Source of the DNA: Asaia sp. W19
Lineage (GTDB): Bacteria > Pseudomonadota > Alphaproteobacteria > Acetobacterales > Acetobacteraceae
Direction of reading: 5' to 3'
DNA: 64,000 bases
NCBI RefSeq assembly: GCF_003994335.1
Contig: NZ_PNQZ01000043.1
Location: 1 to 64,000, forward strand
Part shown: positions 1-12,801 of the stretch, in pieces
Layout of the letters: each line of letters opens with the position of its first letter
Numbering within the stretch: the first letter of the stretch is position 1
Notes under the pieces: generated by a model
Databases searched by the model: none
What the model was told of the DNA's origin: nothing
The model's input: the letters and a program-made list of their open reading frames with translations, nothing else
Position numbers and translations under genes: made by a program

Positions 1-33
1 GCGCTTTGTCTCGTCATTCACGATTATCTGCAA
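1..33 (-). CDS. thiS: Sulfur carrier protein ThiS, N-terminal fragment at the window edge
   Basis: Only the first 11 codons are present, running off the left edge. They read MQIIVNDETKR, which fits the first beta strand of ThiS, the ubiquitin-like protein whose C-terminal Gly-Gly thiocarboxylate gives sulfur to the thiazole of thiamine. The start is TTG, chosen because a GGAGG ribosome binding site lies at 41-45, seven bases upstream. It lies just downstream of thiO on the same strand, and thiO-thiS order is common in Proteobacteria. The remainder, including the Gly-Gly end, is outside the window, so the call rests on the short match, the Shine-Dalgarno sequence and the context. Confidence 0.7.
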   Translation of the reverse strand, partial: MQIIVNDETKR

Positions 34-131
34 GGCGTTTCCTCCAAATTCGTCTGTGCGCAACGCGCGGCGGGAAGGCAGGTGTACGCTGCCTGTTTCA
101 TGACATCAGGACGACCGGTCCCGCAGCGGGA

Positions 132-1103
132 TCAGGACGTTCCCGGGAAAATGATGCGACCCACCTCCGCTGCGCGTGCAGGCGACAGCAGAAAGCCATG
201 GCGATACATACCATTGACGGTAATGCGACGCCCGTCACAATGCACACGGGGTACATTATCAGGATAAGACGGTCGTATGCCTGCATTCGCCTCGATGATC
301 TCCGCTTCGGCGAAAGCCGGGTGCAGCGTGTAGAGCGCGTTCAGCAATTCGCTCATGGCCCTGACGGTGATGGCTCGGTCGTCATCGCTCTCGACCATGG
401 TGGCCCCCGCCATGAAGATGCCCTGCTCGCGCGGCACGATATAGATCGGGATGCGCGGATGCAGCATCCTCACCGGACGGTGCAAACGCATCTCGAGACA
501 GCGGACCAGAATCATCTCACCGCGAACACCGCGTAATTTCGGTTCCGCTTCACGCGCCTCGATACCGGTGCAATCGATGACCCAATCGAAATCCTCGTCG
601 ATCCGGGTGGTATCGAGCCGGATATGCCCCCCAAGGGTCAGGAGGCGCTCCTTCAGACGCGCCAGAGCGAGACGTGGATCAACATGCCCCTCTTCTGCAA
701 AATACAACGCCTTATCAAAACGTCCCTCAAGATCGGGTTCGAGCGCTGCAATCCTGGGCGCGTCAATCGTCTCGAAATGGCTTGTCCTGCGCCCGAAACG
801 GGCAAGCTCGACCTGATCGCGTGGCGGCGCCACGACAAGGCTGCCATTGCGCAACACGCCCGGAACGTGATCAGCCCACCATTGCAGAGAGTCCAGTGAG
901 TCACGTGTGACTTCTTCCGGTGCAGATTCTGCCTCACACCACGGCGCGAGCATGCCGCCAGCATACCACGAGGCCCCACTTCCGATGCGCGGACCGGCCT
1001 CATGCAAAGTGACCTGAGCCCCTTTTTCCGCAAGGGTGACGGCAGTCACGAGGCCAGCTACGCCCGCCCCCTGGATGAGTATCGCTGGTCCCGATCCTGG
1101 CAT
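132..1103 (-). CDS. thiO: Glycine oxidase-like FAD enzyme ThiO
   Basis: 323 residues. An FAD-dependent amine oxidase of the DAO family; in thiamine synthesis ThiO oxidises glycine to the imine used by thiazole synthase. The dinucleotide-binding motif GAGVAG is at residues 12-17 after the first beta strand, followed by an acidic second-strand end (LHEAG). The C-terminal stretch NAGIRPSYPDNVPRV and the GMYRHGFLLSPA segment match the FAD/substrate region of ThiO and DadA-type oxidases. The end of the gene leads directly into thiS, supporting a thi operon that continues left of the window. The protein is somewhat shorter than typical ThiO (about 360-370 residues) but has both ends of the fold. 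Confidence 0.87.
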   Translation of the reverse strand: MPGSGPAILIQGAGVAGLVTAVTLAEKGAQVTLHEAGPRIGSGASWYAGGMLAPWCEAESAPEEVTRDSLDSLQWWADHVPGVLRNGSLVVAPPRDQVELARFGRRTSHFETIDAPRIAALEPDLEGRFDKALYFAEEGHVDPRLALARLKERLLTLGGHIRLDTTRIDEDFDWVIDCTGIEAREAEPKLRGVRGEMILVRCLEMRLHRPVRMLHPRIPIYIVPREQGIFMAGATMVESDDDRAITVRAMSELLNALYTLHPAFAEAEIIEANAGIRPSYPDNVPRVHCDGRRITVNGMYRHGFLLSPARAAEVGRIIFPGTS

Positions 1104-1134
1104 TTTTACGGCCCCCTGACTGTTTCGGGGCAGG

Positions 1135-2958
1135 TTACTCCACGGTCACAGATTTGGCGAGATTGCGCGGCTGATCGACATCGGTGCCCCGACGCAGGGC
1201 CACTTCATAGGCCAGGATCTGGACCGGAATCGTGTAGAGGATGGGGGCCACGAACGGATCGACATCGGGCAGGATCACCATATGTTCGGCCAGACCACTC
1301 AGCCTTTCCGCCCCCTTCTGGTCGGTAAAGGCCATGATGCGTCCGCCGCGCGCCTTTGCCTCCTGGATATTCGACAGCGTCTTGTCGAACAGAATGGTCG
1401 AAGGCGCGATGACGACAATGGGCACATCCTTGTCGATCAGCGAGATCGGTCCGTGCTTCATCTCGCCCGCCGCATAAGCCTCGGCGTGGATATAGGAGAT
1501 CTCCTTGAGCTTGAGGGCGCCTTCCAGAGCAACCGGGAAGCAGATACCCCGGCCCAGATAGAGCACGTCGCGCGCTTCCGACACGGCTGCCGCCATGGCC
1601 TGGATATCGCTCACCCTCGAGAAGACCTCAGCCGCTCGCGACGGCAGATCCAGCAGATGCGCCAGGAGGTCGCCCTCGCGCTTGGTTGACATCACGCCAC
1701 GCGCACGGGCTATGGCGATGGTCAGCACGGCCAGAACCGAGAGCTGAGCGGTGAAGGCCTTGGTACTGGCAACCGAAATCTCGGGGCCGGCGACCATTCC
1801 GAGCACAACATCGCTCTCGCGGCCCATCGTGCTTCCCTCGACATTGAGGATGGAGACGATGTGCTGCTCGCGCTCACGCAGGCTGCGCAACGCAGCAAGC
1901 GTATCGGCTGTTTCCCCCGATTGCGAGATCATCAGCGCCATGCCTCTGGGCGTGAGCGGCGGATTGCGATAACGCAGCTCGGAAGCGACATCGATATCGA
2001 CCGGCAGACGCGCCTCCGCCTCGAGCCAGTAGCGGGCAACCAGGCCAGCGTAGAACGCAGAACCACAGGCCGTGATGATGGCGCGCGGCAATTCCGCCAT
2101 ATCGAACGGGAATTCAGGCAGGGCGATGTCACGCGTCACGGGGTCGATGATGCGCTGCAATGTCTGGCCGATTACCACCGGATGTTCATGGAGCTCCTTT
2201 TCCATGTAGTGGCGATAGCCATCCTTGCCGACCGTTCCCGCGATCAGTGCGATCGTCTGGACAGCACGCTGCACACGCTGCCCGGATGCGTCATAGAACT
2301 CGACACTATCGGGCTGGAGAACGCACCAATCCCCGTCATCCAGATAGGCAATGCGTCGCGCCAGTGGCGCAAGGGCGAGACTATCTGACCCGAGAAACAT
2401 CTCACCTTCGCCAAAGCCCACCGCGAGCGGTGCGCCGTGGCGCGCCCCGATCAGGAGCCCCTCATGGCCGGTGAAAATCATTGCAAGCGCGTACGCGCCC
2501 TGAAGGCGGCCCAGGGTCTTGCTGGCGGCCTCGCGCGGCGCCATCCCCTGATCGAGATAGAAATCGACCAGCTGGGCAACGCATTCAGTGTCGGTTTCCG
2601 AGGTGAAATGGCGACCGATCGCCACCATCTCCGCTTTCAGTTCCTCGTAATTCTCGATGATGCCGTTATGCACGATCGCCACACGATCGGTCGCATGAGG
2701 GTGAGCATTGGTCTCATTGGGAAGGCCATGTGTCGCCCAGCGCGTATGCCCAATCCCGGTGATACCGGTCAGCGGCTGGACATCCAGCACAGCCTGCAGA
2801 TTATCGAGCTTGCCCGCCGCACGACGACGGGCGATGCGCCCGTCCTCCAGGCTGGCAATCCCGGCAGAATCATATCCGCGATATTCGAGGCGCCTGAGCG
2901 CCTCGACGATGAGCGGAGTGGCATTCTTGTGTCCGACGACGCCGCAGATTCCGCACAT
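1135..2958 (-). CDS. glmS: Glutamine-fructose-6-phosphate aminotransferase (isomerizing)
   Basis: 607 residues, the usual length. Makes glucosamine-6-phosphate from fructose-6-phosphate and glutamine, the first step to UDP-GlcNAc for peptidoglycan and lipid A. The N-terminal class II glutamine amidotransferase starts MCGICGVVG, giving Cys2 as the nucleophile after Met removal. Two SIS sugar-isomerase domains follow, with the ISQSGETADT phosphate-binding loop in the first and a family-typical C-terminus RNLAKSVTVE. Its ATG overlaps the glmU stop by one base (2958), so the two are translationally coupled. No glmS ribozyme leader is possible here because the gene follows glmU directly. Confidence 0.98.
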   Translation of the reverse strand: MCGICGVVGHKNATPLIVEALRRLEYRGYDSAGIASLEDGRIARRRAAGKLDNLQAVLDVQPLTGITGIGHTRWATHGLPNETNAHPHATDRVAIVHNGIIENYEELKAEMVAIGRHFTSETDTECVAQLVDFYLDQGMAPREAASKTLGRLQGAYALAMIFTGHEGLLIGARHGAPLAVGFGEGEMFLGSDSLALAPLARRIAYLDDGDWCVLQPDSVEFYDASGQRVQRAVQTIALIAGTVGKDGYRHYMEKELHEHPVVIGQTLQRIIDPVTRDIALPEFPFDMAELPRAIITACGSAFYAGLVARYWLEAEARLPVDIDVASELRYRNPPLTPRGMALMISQSGETADTLAALRSLREREQHIVSILNVEGSTMGRESDVVLGMVAGPEISVASTKAFTAQLSVLAVLTIAIARARGVMSTKREGDLLAHLLDLPSRAAEVFSRVSDIQAMAAAVSEARDVLYLGRGICFPVALEGALKLKEISYIHAEAYAAGEMKHGPISLIDKDVPIVVIAPSTILFDKTLSNIQEAKARGGRIMAFTDQKGAERLSGLAEHMVILPDVDPFVAPILYTIPVQILAYEVALRRGTDVDQPRNLAKSVTVE

Positions 2959-4325
2959 CAGCCTTGTTCCTTCCTCGCACGCAGGGCGTCACGAATGCTA
3001 CGCCCTCTCTCTGCCTTGTTGATCTGTCGCGAACGACCCAGAGCCAGAGCGCCGGGCTCCACATCCTCGGTAATGACGCCGCCAGCCGCCAGAAGCGCCC
3101 CGCTGCCTATCGTCACAGGCGCAACAAGGATCGAGTCGGATCCCACAAAGACGTCGTCACCAATGACGGTACGGTGCTTGAAAACGCCATCATAATTGCA
3201 GGTAATCGTCCCTGCCCCGACATTCGTACGGGCGCCGATGGTCGAATCACCGAGATAAGTCAGATGATTGGCCTTGGCCCCGTCGCCGAGTAGCGTTGCC
3301 TTGAGTTCGACGAAGTTCCCGACATGGGAGGCAACGCCACAGACAGTTTCAGGACGCAGCCGCGCATACGGGCCAATGATCGCCTCGCGCTCGACGACAC
3401 ATCCCTCCAGATGGCTGAATGCCCGGATACGCGCTTCTCGTCGGACAATCACTCCGGGCCCAAACACAACATTGGGCTCGACCACCACATCAGGCTCGAT
3501 GATCGTATCAGTAGAGAAGAAGACCGTATCGGGCGCAACGAGAGTCACACCACCCTCGAGTGCCGCCACGCGAAGACGCTTTTGCAGGCTCGCCTCTGCA
3601 GCGGCCAGTTCGGCACGCGAATTGATACCGGCCAGCTCGTCCGCAGGCGCTTCGGCGTGGCGCACGATGCCCTCACGCGCGGCCTGGGCCACGACATCGG
3701 TAAGGTAATACTCACCCTGGGCGTTTGCATTGCCCAATGCGGCGAGCCACCGACGCAGATCCTGCGCACCTGCGCATAGCACCCCGGCATTGCACAGATC
3801 GATCGCGCGCTGCGCCTCGCTCGCATCTTTCCACTCAATGATTTCCTGAACGCATCCATTCCGAACGATGATGCGGCCATAACGGCCAGGATCCTGTGGA
3901 CGCATCGCCAGCAACGCGAGCGAAACCCCGCTCTCCTGTCGCGTCGCCAGCAGGGCACGCATGGTTTCTTCGGTGATCAGGGGATTATCGGCGTAGAGTA
4001 TAGCGACATCCCCCTCACCAAACAGCTCCTCCGCCATACGGGCAGCATGACCTGTACCGAGGCGTTCGCTCTGCACGATGCAGGGCCAGGGCGCCGCGGC
4101 CTTTTCGAGCGCTGCCATATCCGGCCCGACCACAACCACGATTCTGTCGAACACGGATTTCGCCGTCTCGATCAGATGCGTGATCATGGGGCGTCCACCC
4201 AGCGGGTGCAGAGCTTTAGGCAGGCTAGAGCGCATGCGTGTCCCGAGCCCCGCCGCAAGGATCACGGCGGTCGTCGGTTTGTGATGGCGAACGGGCTGGC
4301 CGTCGGAAATGGAAAGTGATGTCAT
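2958..4325 (-). CDS. glmU: Bifunctional UDP-GlcNAc pyrophosphorylase / glucosamine-1-P acetyltransferase
   Basis: About 455 residues from the ATG at 4325; a TTG at 4346 would add seven. Acetylates glucosamine-1-phosphate and then uridylylates it to UDP-GlcNAc. The nucleotidyltransferase signature LAAGLGTRMR is at residues 23-32 with Lys37 following. The C-terminal third is a left-handed beta-helix of hexapeptide repeats, with the acetyltransferase segment FVELKATLLGDGAKANHLTY. Directly upstream of and overlapping glmS, so two steps of one pathway are coupled. The roughly 15-residue N-terminal extension before the first strand is unusual, and no strong Shine-Dalgarno decides the start. Confidence 0.96.
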   Translation of the reverse strand: MTSLSISDGQPVRHHKPTTAVILAAGLGTRMRSSLPKALHPLGGRPMITHLIETAKSVFDRIVVVVGPDMAALEKAAAPWPCIVQSERLGTGHAARMAEELFGEGDVAILYADNPLITEETMRALLATRQESGVSLALLAMRPQDPGRYGRIIVRNGCVQEIIEWKDASEAQRAIDLCNAGVLCAGAQDLRRWLAALGNANAQGEYYLTDVVAQAAREGIVRHAEAPADELAGINSRAELAAAEASLQKRLRVAALEGGVTLVAPDTVFFSTDTIIEPDVVVEPNVVFGPGVIVRREARIRAFSHLEGCVVEREAIIGPYARLRPETVCGVASHVGNFVELKATLLGDGAKANHLTYLGDSTIGARTNVGAGTITCNYDGVFKHRTVIGDDVFVGSDSILVAPVTIGSGALLAAGGVITEDVEPGALALGRSRQINKAERGRSIRDALRARKEQG

Positions 4326-4354
4326 ATCGTTACGTGGCGTAGCCAACCCGACAG

Positions 4355-4376
4355 AGAGCTGTCAAACCGCAGCTCT
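4355..4376. repeat. Inverted repeat between divergent glmU and gph
   Basis: Perfect 7-bp arms AGAGCTG (4355-4361) and CAGCTCT (4370-4376) around an 8-base centre. It occupies most of the 105-bp divergent gap and could be an operator or a leader hairpin. No matching regulator is visible. Confidence 0.4.
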
Positions 4377-4430
4377 GTCACTTCGGATTGCTGATTATTG
4401 CATTCGCCCGCTTTGTGAGGACATTCGCCC

Positions 4431-5105
4431 GTGAGCACCGAAATCAAGACCGCCGTTTTCGATCTGGATGGAACATTGATCGACAGCCTGCCCGACCTGG
4501 CCGAGAGCGGTGCGGCGCTTCTCAAAGCCTATGATCTGCATCAGCCCAATGCTGAGACAGTGAGGGGGATGATCGGTGACGGGGCACGCAAACTGGTTGA
4601 CCGGCTCCTGATCTATGGGGGCGATACTGACAAGATCGACCGCGACGAAGCAACAAAACGTTTCCTGGAACTCTACGAGCCACGCGCCGCCGAGAAGACC
4701 CGGCTTTTTCCGGACACAGTGTCTATGCTGACCACGCTGCATGAGCGCGGCATTGCCTGTGTGATCTGCACCAACAAACCGCTCAAGGCAGCTCAGGCGA
4801 TTGTGGAGAAGCTTGGCATCGCCGCGCTGATCGACGCCATTGGGGGCGGAGACAGTTTCTCCGTCCGCAAGCCCGATCCGGATCATATTCGCAAGACCAT
4901 GCGCATGATCAATGCCGAGCCCACACATGGCATCATGATCGGGGATCACCAAAACGATATCGCGGCCGCTCTGGCAGTGCCGATGCCAGCCCTTTTCGCC
5001 AGCTGGGGCTACGGCGATCGCAGCATGAGCGCCCATGCCACCGCCATCGCAGGTTGTGTGGCCGAACTTCCCCGTCTGATCTACGATCTCTCACGACCGA
5101 TATAG
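4431..5105 (+). CDS. gph: Phosphoglycolate phosphatase (HAD superfamily)
   Basis: 224 residues. Dephosphorylates 2-phosphoglycolate. HAD motif I is FDLDGT with the nucleophile Asp11 and acid/base Asp13. Motif II is the CTNKP segment, and motif IV is IGDHQND with the metal-binding acids. A helical cap sits between motifs I and II, as in Gph. The start is GTG, supported by GAGGA at 4417-4421. Divergent from glmU. The HAD fold is certain; the phosphoglycolate specificity follows from length, cap type and the closing GYGDR motif, and another small phosphomonoester cannot be excluded. Confidence 0.87.
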   Translation: MSTEIKTAVFDLDGTLIDSLPDLAESGAALLKAYDLHQPNAETVRGMIGDGARKLVDRLLIYGGDTDKIDRDEATKRFLELYEPRAAEKTRLFPDTVSMLTTLHERGIACVICTNKPLKAAQAIVEKLGIAALIDAIGGGDSFSVRKPDPDHIRKTMRMINAEPTHGIMIGDHQNDIAAALAVPMPALFASWGYGDRSMSAHATAIAGCVAELPRLIYDLSRPI

Positions 5106-5115
5106 GGGTACGTTC

Positions 5116-5156
5116 GACGGCGGGACAACGCGTCCCACCGTCTGAAACGTCCCGCC
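5116..5156. terminator. Alternative hairpins between convergent gph and the DUF3108 gene
   Basis: GACGG-c-GGGAC (5116-5126) can pair with GTCCC-a-CCGTC (5132-5142), one mismatch. GGCGGGAC (5119-5126) can instead pair perfectly with GTCCCGCC (5149-5156). Both lie in the short gap between converging stop codons, which suggests a bidirectional terminator, although there is no T tract on either strand. Confidence 0.45.
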
Positions 5157-5157
5157 A

Positions 5158-8470
<3,313 letters not shown>

Positions 8471-8717
8471 CTACTCGCAACAAGCGATCAATATAGCCCC
8501 TCTGACGAGCCACGGCTAGGGCGTTGGGATACGGGCCGGGGACCCAAGAAACCCACCTGTCGGAAATGTCGCAATCGAGGGACCGAGCTTTCGACGTGAC
8601 GAGGCCGAGTCTTCATCGAGCGCTCCTTGCATAGCAACCCAAAGCCTCGTGACGGCTTCTCATAATGTGTCGGCCGACCGGCACGGTTCCTTCTTGTCAA
8701 AAGCGAGTTCCGACGCC

Positions 8718-9815
8718 ATGAGCAACCCGTCCGATCCCTCTATCCCCCGTTCTGCGGCTCTACCCCCCGAGAATGCGTCGCCAACGTCCGACCGGGCCAA
8801 TGCCCGAGCGACCTCACCCAGCAGACGCGGCATGATGCAAGGCGCGACGCTTGGGCTCGCCGGGCTCGTGGCCGCGACCAGTCGCGCGCAGGCAGCATCT
8901 GCTCAGGGGGCATCGGTACAGGCGGGGGCGGCGCCTCTGGCCGATCCGCAAAAGCTCTATCCCCACGCCCCGTTTGCCTCTCAACCTCAGGAATGGCCAG
9001 GGCTGCAATCGCGCATGCATCCCAAGCCCGATTGCGGCGAGAGCAGCTACAAGGGCAGTGGTCGCATGGCAGGACGGCGCGCGCTCATCACGGGCGGGGA
9101 TTCCGGGCTCGGCCGATCCGCTGCCATCGCCTTCGCCCGCGAAGGCGCGGACGTTGCCATCAACTACCTCCCGCAGGAAGAAGAGGATGCCAGGGAAGTT
9201 ATCGCCCTGATCCGCAAGGCAGGATGCAAGGCCGTTGCCCTGCCGGGTGATATTCGCTCGGAGGCATTCTGCCAGAAGCTGGTCAACGATGCCGCAACGG
9301 CGCTGGGCGGTCTGGATACACTGGTCAATTGTGCCGGACGCCAGCATCACCATGACAGTATTATCGAACTCAGCACCCAGGAATTCGACTGGACGCTCAA
9401 GACCAATCTCTATGCGTTGTTCTGGATCATCAAGGCGGCCATTCCGCATATGCCGCCCGGAAGCGCCATCGTGAACACGGCGTCCTCCAATGCCTATAAC
9501 CCGTCCGAGATCATCATCGATTACAGCCTGACGAAAGCAGGCATTGCCAATCTGACGAAATCGCTCGCCAAGCAGCTTCTCCCCAAAGGGATTCGCATCA
9601 ATGCCGTCGCCCCGGGTCCTTTCTGGACACCGCTTCAGGTCTGTGGTGGCCAACCCATGTCAGCTGTCGAGAAATACGGCACCACCGTGCCGATGGGACG
9701 GCCGGGACAACCGGCGGAGATCGCGCCGCTCTACGTCACCCTTGCTTCGACCGAAGCCAGCTACATCACGGGGCAGATCTACGGCATTACCGGCGGCACC
9801 GGTATGCCGGGGTGA
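8718..9815 (+). CDS. YghA-like short-chain dehydrogenase with a Tat-type leader
   Basis: 365 residues from the ATG at 8718. The catalytic part starts near residue 110 and aligns with E. coli YghA over its length: PDCGESSYKGSGRMAGRRAL, cofactor loop TGGDSGLG, NAG-equivalent NCAGRQHH, and Ser/Tyr-x3-Lys in YSLTK. YghA-type enzymes are NAD(P)-dependent oxidoreductases of broad aldehyde/ketone type. The N-terminal 60 residues are an addition: a Ser/Pro-rich stretch, then SRRGMMQGATLGLAGLVAAT, a twin-arginine motif plus hydrophobic core and AQA. That implies folded, cofactor-loaded export or membrane anchoring. A GTG at 8649 would lengthen the front by 23 residues. Physiological substrate unknown. 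Confidence 0.85.
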   Translation: MSNPSDPSIPRSAALPPENASPTSDRANARATSPSRRGMMQGATLGLAGLVAATSRAQAASAQGASVQAGAAPLADPQKLYPHAPFASQPQEWPGLQSRMHPKPDCGESSYKGSGRMAGRRALITGGDSGLGRSAAIAFAREGADVAINYLPQEEEDAREVIALIRKAGCKAVALPGDIRSEAFCQKLVNDAATALGGLDTLVNCAGRQHHHDSIIELSTQEFDWTLKTNLYALFWIIKAAIPHMPPGSAIVNTASSNAYNPSEIIIDYSLTKAGIANLTKSLAKQLLPKGIRINAVAPGPFWTPLQVCGGQPMSAVEKYGTTVPMGRPGQPAEIAPLYVTLASTEASYITGQIYGITGGTGMPG

Positions 9816-9867
9816 CAGCGGGTCCCGCGGTAGCTCTGACATGCCTGTTTGCGCGTGAAGGAGTTTC

Positions 9868-9902
9868 AAAAAGGGGTGCATCGCGTCCAGGCGATGCACC
9901 CC
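9868..9902 (-). terminator. Rho-independent terminator of clpB
   Basis: A perfect 12-bp stem, GGGGTGCATCGC (9873-9884) with GCGATGCACCCC (9891-9902), and a 6-base loop. On the minus strand it is followed by five T (9868-9872). It lies between the converging SDR and clpB genes and may work on both. Confidence 0.85.
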
Positions 9903-9958
9903 CTCGTTACGCATGATGTCCTATCGGTTTCGAGGGACACCGCGTGGAAACAGACCGG

Positions 9959-12562
9959 TCAGTCGATCTCCGCCTGCTGACCATTGATGACCAGTCCCTT
10001 GTCATTGGCAGAGACATGGACGGTCTGGCCATCGAAGATCGTCCCGTCCAGAAGGAGCCCGGCCAATGTGTTCTGCAGGCTGCGCTGGATCACACGCTTG
10101 AGCGGACGCGCCCCATAGACTGGATCGTAGCCGGATTCAGCCAGCCAGTCATCGGCCGCCTGGTCGAGATCCAGCGTGATCTTGCGATCGGCCAGCAGCT
10201 CACGCAGCCTCTTGAGCTGGATCGACACGATACGGTTCATATCGGCCCGTTGCAGACGCGAGAACAGCACGATCTCGTCGAGACGGTTCAGGAATTCCGG
10301 TCTGAAATGGCTGCGCACCACCGCCATGACCTGCGCCTGAACCAGAGCCGTGCTCTCTCCATCGGGCTGCTGGGCGAGAATATCCGAACCAAGATTGGAG
10401 GTCAGGATGATGATCGTGTTGCGGAAATCGACAACACGTCCCTGCCCGTCCGTCAGACGCCCGTCATCCAGCACCTGCAGCAGGATATTAAACACATCTT
10501 CATGCGCCTTCTCGACCTCGTCGAACAGGATGACCTGATAGGGCCTGCGACGCACGGCCTCGGTCAGCACACCGCCCTCTTCATAGCCGACATAGCCCGG
10601 AGGCGCGCCGACCAGACGGGAGACTGCATGCTTCTCCATGAACTCGCTCATATCGACACGCAGCATGGCCCGATCGTCATCGAACAGGAACTGTGCCAGC
10701 GCCTTGGCCAGCTCTGTCTTGCCCACGCCGGTAGGGCCGAGGAAGAGGAATGAGCCGATCGGACGGTTGGGGTCCTGCAGACCCGCGCGCGCACGGCGCA
10801 CGGCGTTGGACACGGCCTTGAGCGCAGGTTCCTGACCCACTACGCGCTCGCGCAGTTCGTCTTCCATGCGCACAAGCTTGGCACGTTCGCCCTCAAGCAT
10901 CCTGTCCACCGGAACACCAGTCCAGCGCGACACGACAGAGGCGATGCCCTGATCCGTCACCGCCTCGCTGAACAGACCCGCCTGAGCGGCGTCCTTCTGC
11001 TCTTCCTGCTGGGCCTCTTCGATCTGACGCTCGAGACCCGGGATGGTCGCATACATCAGCTCGGAGGCCTTGCCGAGATCCCCCTTACGCTGGGCGATTT
11101 CGACTTCGGAGCGCGCCTGATCGAGCTGCTCCTTGAGCTTCTGGATCGCATTCACACGGTCCTTCTCCGCATGCCAGGCCGCACCCAGCGTGTCGGACTG
11201 CTCCTGCAGGTCGGCCAGCTCAACCTCGAGCTTGACCAGACGCTCGCGGCTCGCGCTGTCATCTTCCTTACGTATGGCCTCGCGCTCGATCTTGAGCTGA
11301 ATGATGCGTCGGTCGAGTTCGTCCAGAGCCTCTGGCTTACTGTCAATCTGCATGCGCAGACGGCTCGCGGCCTCATCCATCAGATCGATGGCCTTATCCG
11401 GCAGGAAGCGGTCGGTGATGTAACGATTGGACAGCGTCGCCGCAGCGACGAGGGCACCATCGGTGATGCGGACACCGTGATGGAGTTCGTATTTCTCCTT
11501 GATGCCACGCAGGATGGAAATAGTATCCGCAACCGAGGGTTCACCGACGAAAACCGGCTGGAAGCGCCGGGCCAGTGCCGCGTCTTTTTCGATGTACTTG
11601 CGATACTCGTCCAGCGTGGTGGCACCAATGCAGTGCAGAACGCCTCGAGCGAGTTCCGGCTTGATCAGGTTCGAGGCATCCATTGCGCCATCGGAGCGGC
11701 CGGCTCCTACCAGCGTATGCATCTCATCGATGAACAGAATGACCTGCCCCTCGGCACTGTCGATCTCCTTGAGAACGGCCTTGAGCCGCTCCTCGAATTC
11801 GCCGCGATATTTCGCACCGGCCACCAGCGCACCCATATCGAGCGAGAGCAGCTTCTTGTTGCGCAACGCTTCGGGTACGTCGCCATTGACGATACGCAGC
11901 GCCAGGCCTTCCACGATGGCCGTCTTGCCCACACCGGGCTCGCCTATCAGGACCGGATTGTTCTTGGTACGGCGCGCCAGAACCTGGATAGCGCGACGAA
12001 TCTCCTCATCGCGACCGATCACTGGATCGAGCTTACCCGACAGGGCAACGGCAGTGACATCGCGCGCATATTTCTTGAGCGCGTCGAACCCTGCCTCGGC
12101 GTTCGCACTATCGACGACCCGGCCCTTGCGCAATTCGGCCACTGCACGCTCAAGGGCCTTGGCATCGGCCTTGCCCTCGGACAGAGCCTGTCCGGCACCT
12201 GATTTGCTCGCGGCAAGCGCCACGAGCAGGCGATCCTGCGCCACGAAACTGTCGCCCGCGCGCTGGGCATCCTGTTCGGCTGTATCAAGGGTGCGGACAA
12301 GATCAGGCGTCGCCTGAGGCTGGCCTGCGCCGCCGCCCTGGACTTTGGGCAAACGCGCCAGCGCGGCGTCATTGGCCATGCGGACACTATCGGGATTTCC
12401 ACCGGCGGCGCGGATGAGTGCAGACGCGGCCCCTTCCGGGTCGTCCAGAAGCGCCTTGAGAAGATGCTCGGGCGTCAATTGCTGATGGTAGTCGCGCAGG
12501 GCGATGGTCGATGCGGCCTGAAGAAAACCGCGGCTACGTTCGGTGAATTTCTCAATATTCAT
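9959..12562 (-). CDS. clpB: ATP-dependent disaggregase ClpB
   Basis: 867 residues, full length. A hexameric AAA+ chaperone that, with DnaK, pulls polypeptides out of aggregates after heat stress. The N domain starts [17 protein letters not shown]. Next come AAA-1 (Walker A GEPGVGKT, Walker [10 protein letters not shown]), the coiled-coil M domain rich in Glu, Lys and Gln, and AAA-2 (Walker A GPTGVGKT, Walker [12 protein letters not shown]), then the C-terminal small domain with [10 protein letters not shown]. Monocistronic with its own strong terminator. An RpoH promoter is expected from the family: a CTTGAAG box occurs upstream on the minus strand, but no convincing -10 was found at the right spacing. 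Confidence 0.99.
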   Translation of the reverse strand: MNIEKFTERSRGFLQAASTIALRDYHQQLTPEHLLKALLDDPEGAASALIRAAGGNPDSVRMANDAALARLPKVQGGGAGQPQATPDLVRTLDTAEQDAQRAGDSFVAQDRLLVALAASKSGAGQALSEGKADAKALERAVAELRKGRVVDSANAEAGFDALKKYARDVTAVALSGKLDPVIGRDEEIRRAIQVLARRTKNNPVLIGEPGVGKTAIVEGLALRIVNGDVPEALRNKKLLSLDMGALVAGAKYRGEFEERLKAVLKEIDSAEGQVILFIDEMHTLVGAGRSDGAMDASNLIKPELARGVLHCIGATTLDEYRKYIEKDAALARRFQPVFVGEPSVADTISILRGIKEKYELHHGVRITDGALVAAATLSNRYITDRFLPDKAIDLMDEAASRLRMQIDSKPEALDELDRRIIQLKIEREAIRKEDDSASRERLVKLEVELADLQEQSDTLGAAWHAEKDRVNAIQKLKEQLDQARSEVEIAQRKGDLGKASELMYATIPGLERQIEEAQQEEQKDAAQAGLFSEAVTDQGIASVVSRWTGVPVDRMLEGERAKLVRMEDELRERVVGQEPALKAVSNAVRRARAGLQDPNRPIGSFLFLGPTGVGKTELAKALAQFLFDDDRAMLRVDMSEFMEKHAVSRLVGAPPGYVGYEEGGVLTEAVRRRPYQVILFDEVEKAHEDVFNILLQVLDDGRLTDGQGRVVDFRNTIIILTSNLGSDILAQQPDGESTALVQAQVMAVVRSHFRPEFLNRLDEIVLFSRLQRADMNRIVSIQLKRLRELLADRKITLDLDQAADDWLAESGYDPVYGARPLKRVIQRSLQNTLAGLLLDGTIFDGQTVHVSANDKGLVINGQQAEID

Positions 12563-12801
12563 GTCTTGGCAATGCTCCTATGCCCCGTGAAGGCGGCCAG
12601 TTGCGACAGCGAGAACCCCATCTAGGCGATCCTAGCAGTGTCATAACTTCAAGATGGGAGATTTTTTTTGATTGCCAAGAGCGGCTTACTGCGAATTCGC
12701 ACGCGCGACCACGCCTGCGAAGAACAGAGCGTCTCCCGCCTCACCCTCATGCAGTCAATTTCTCTGCAATCCGAAAAGACGGGAGGCTGTGCGACTCAAA
12801 T

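Noticed and set aside
12563-12660. Heat-shock sigma-32 promoter of clpB
   Set aside because: A CTTGAAG box is present on the minus strand, but no -10 element at acceptable spacing could be found, so it is not listed as a feature.
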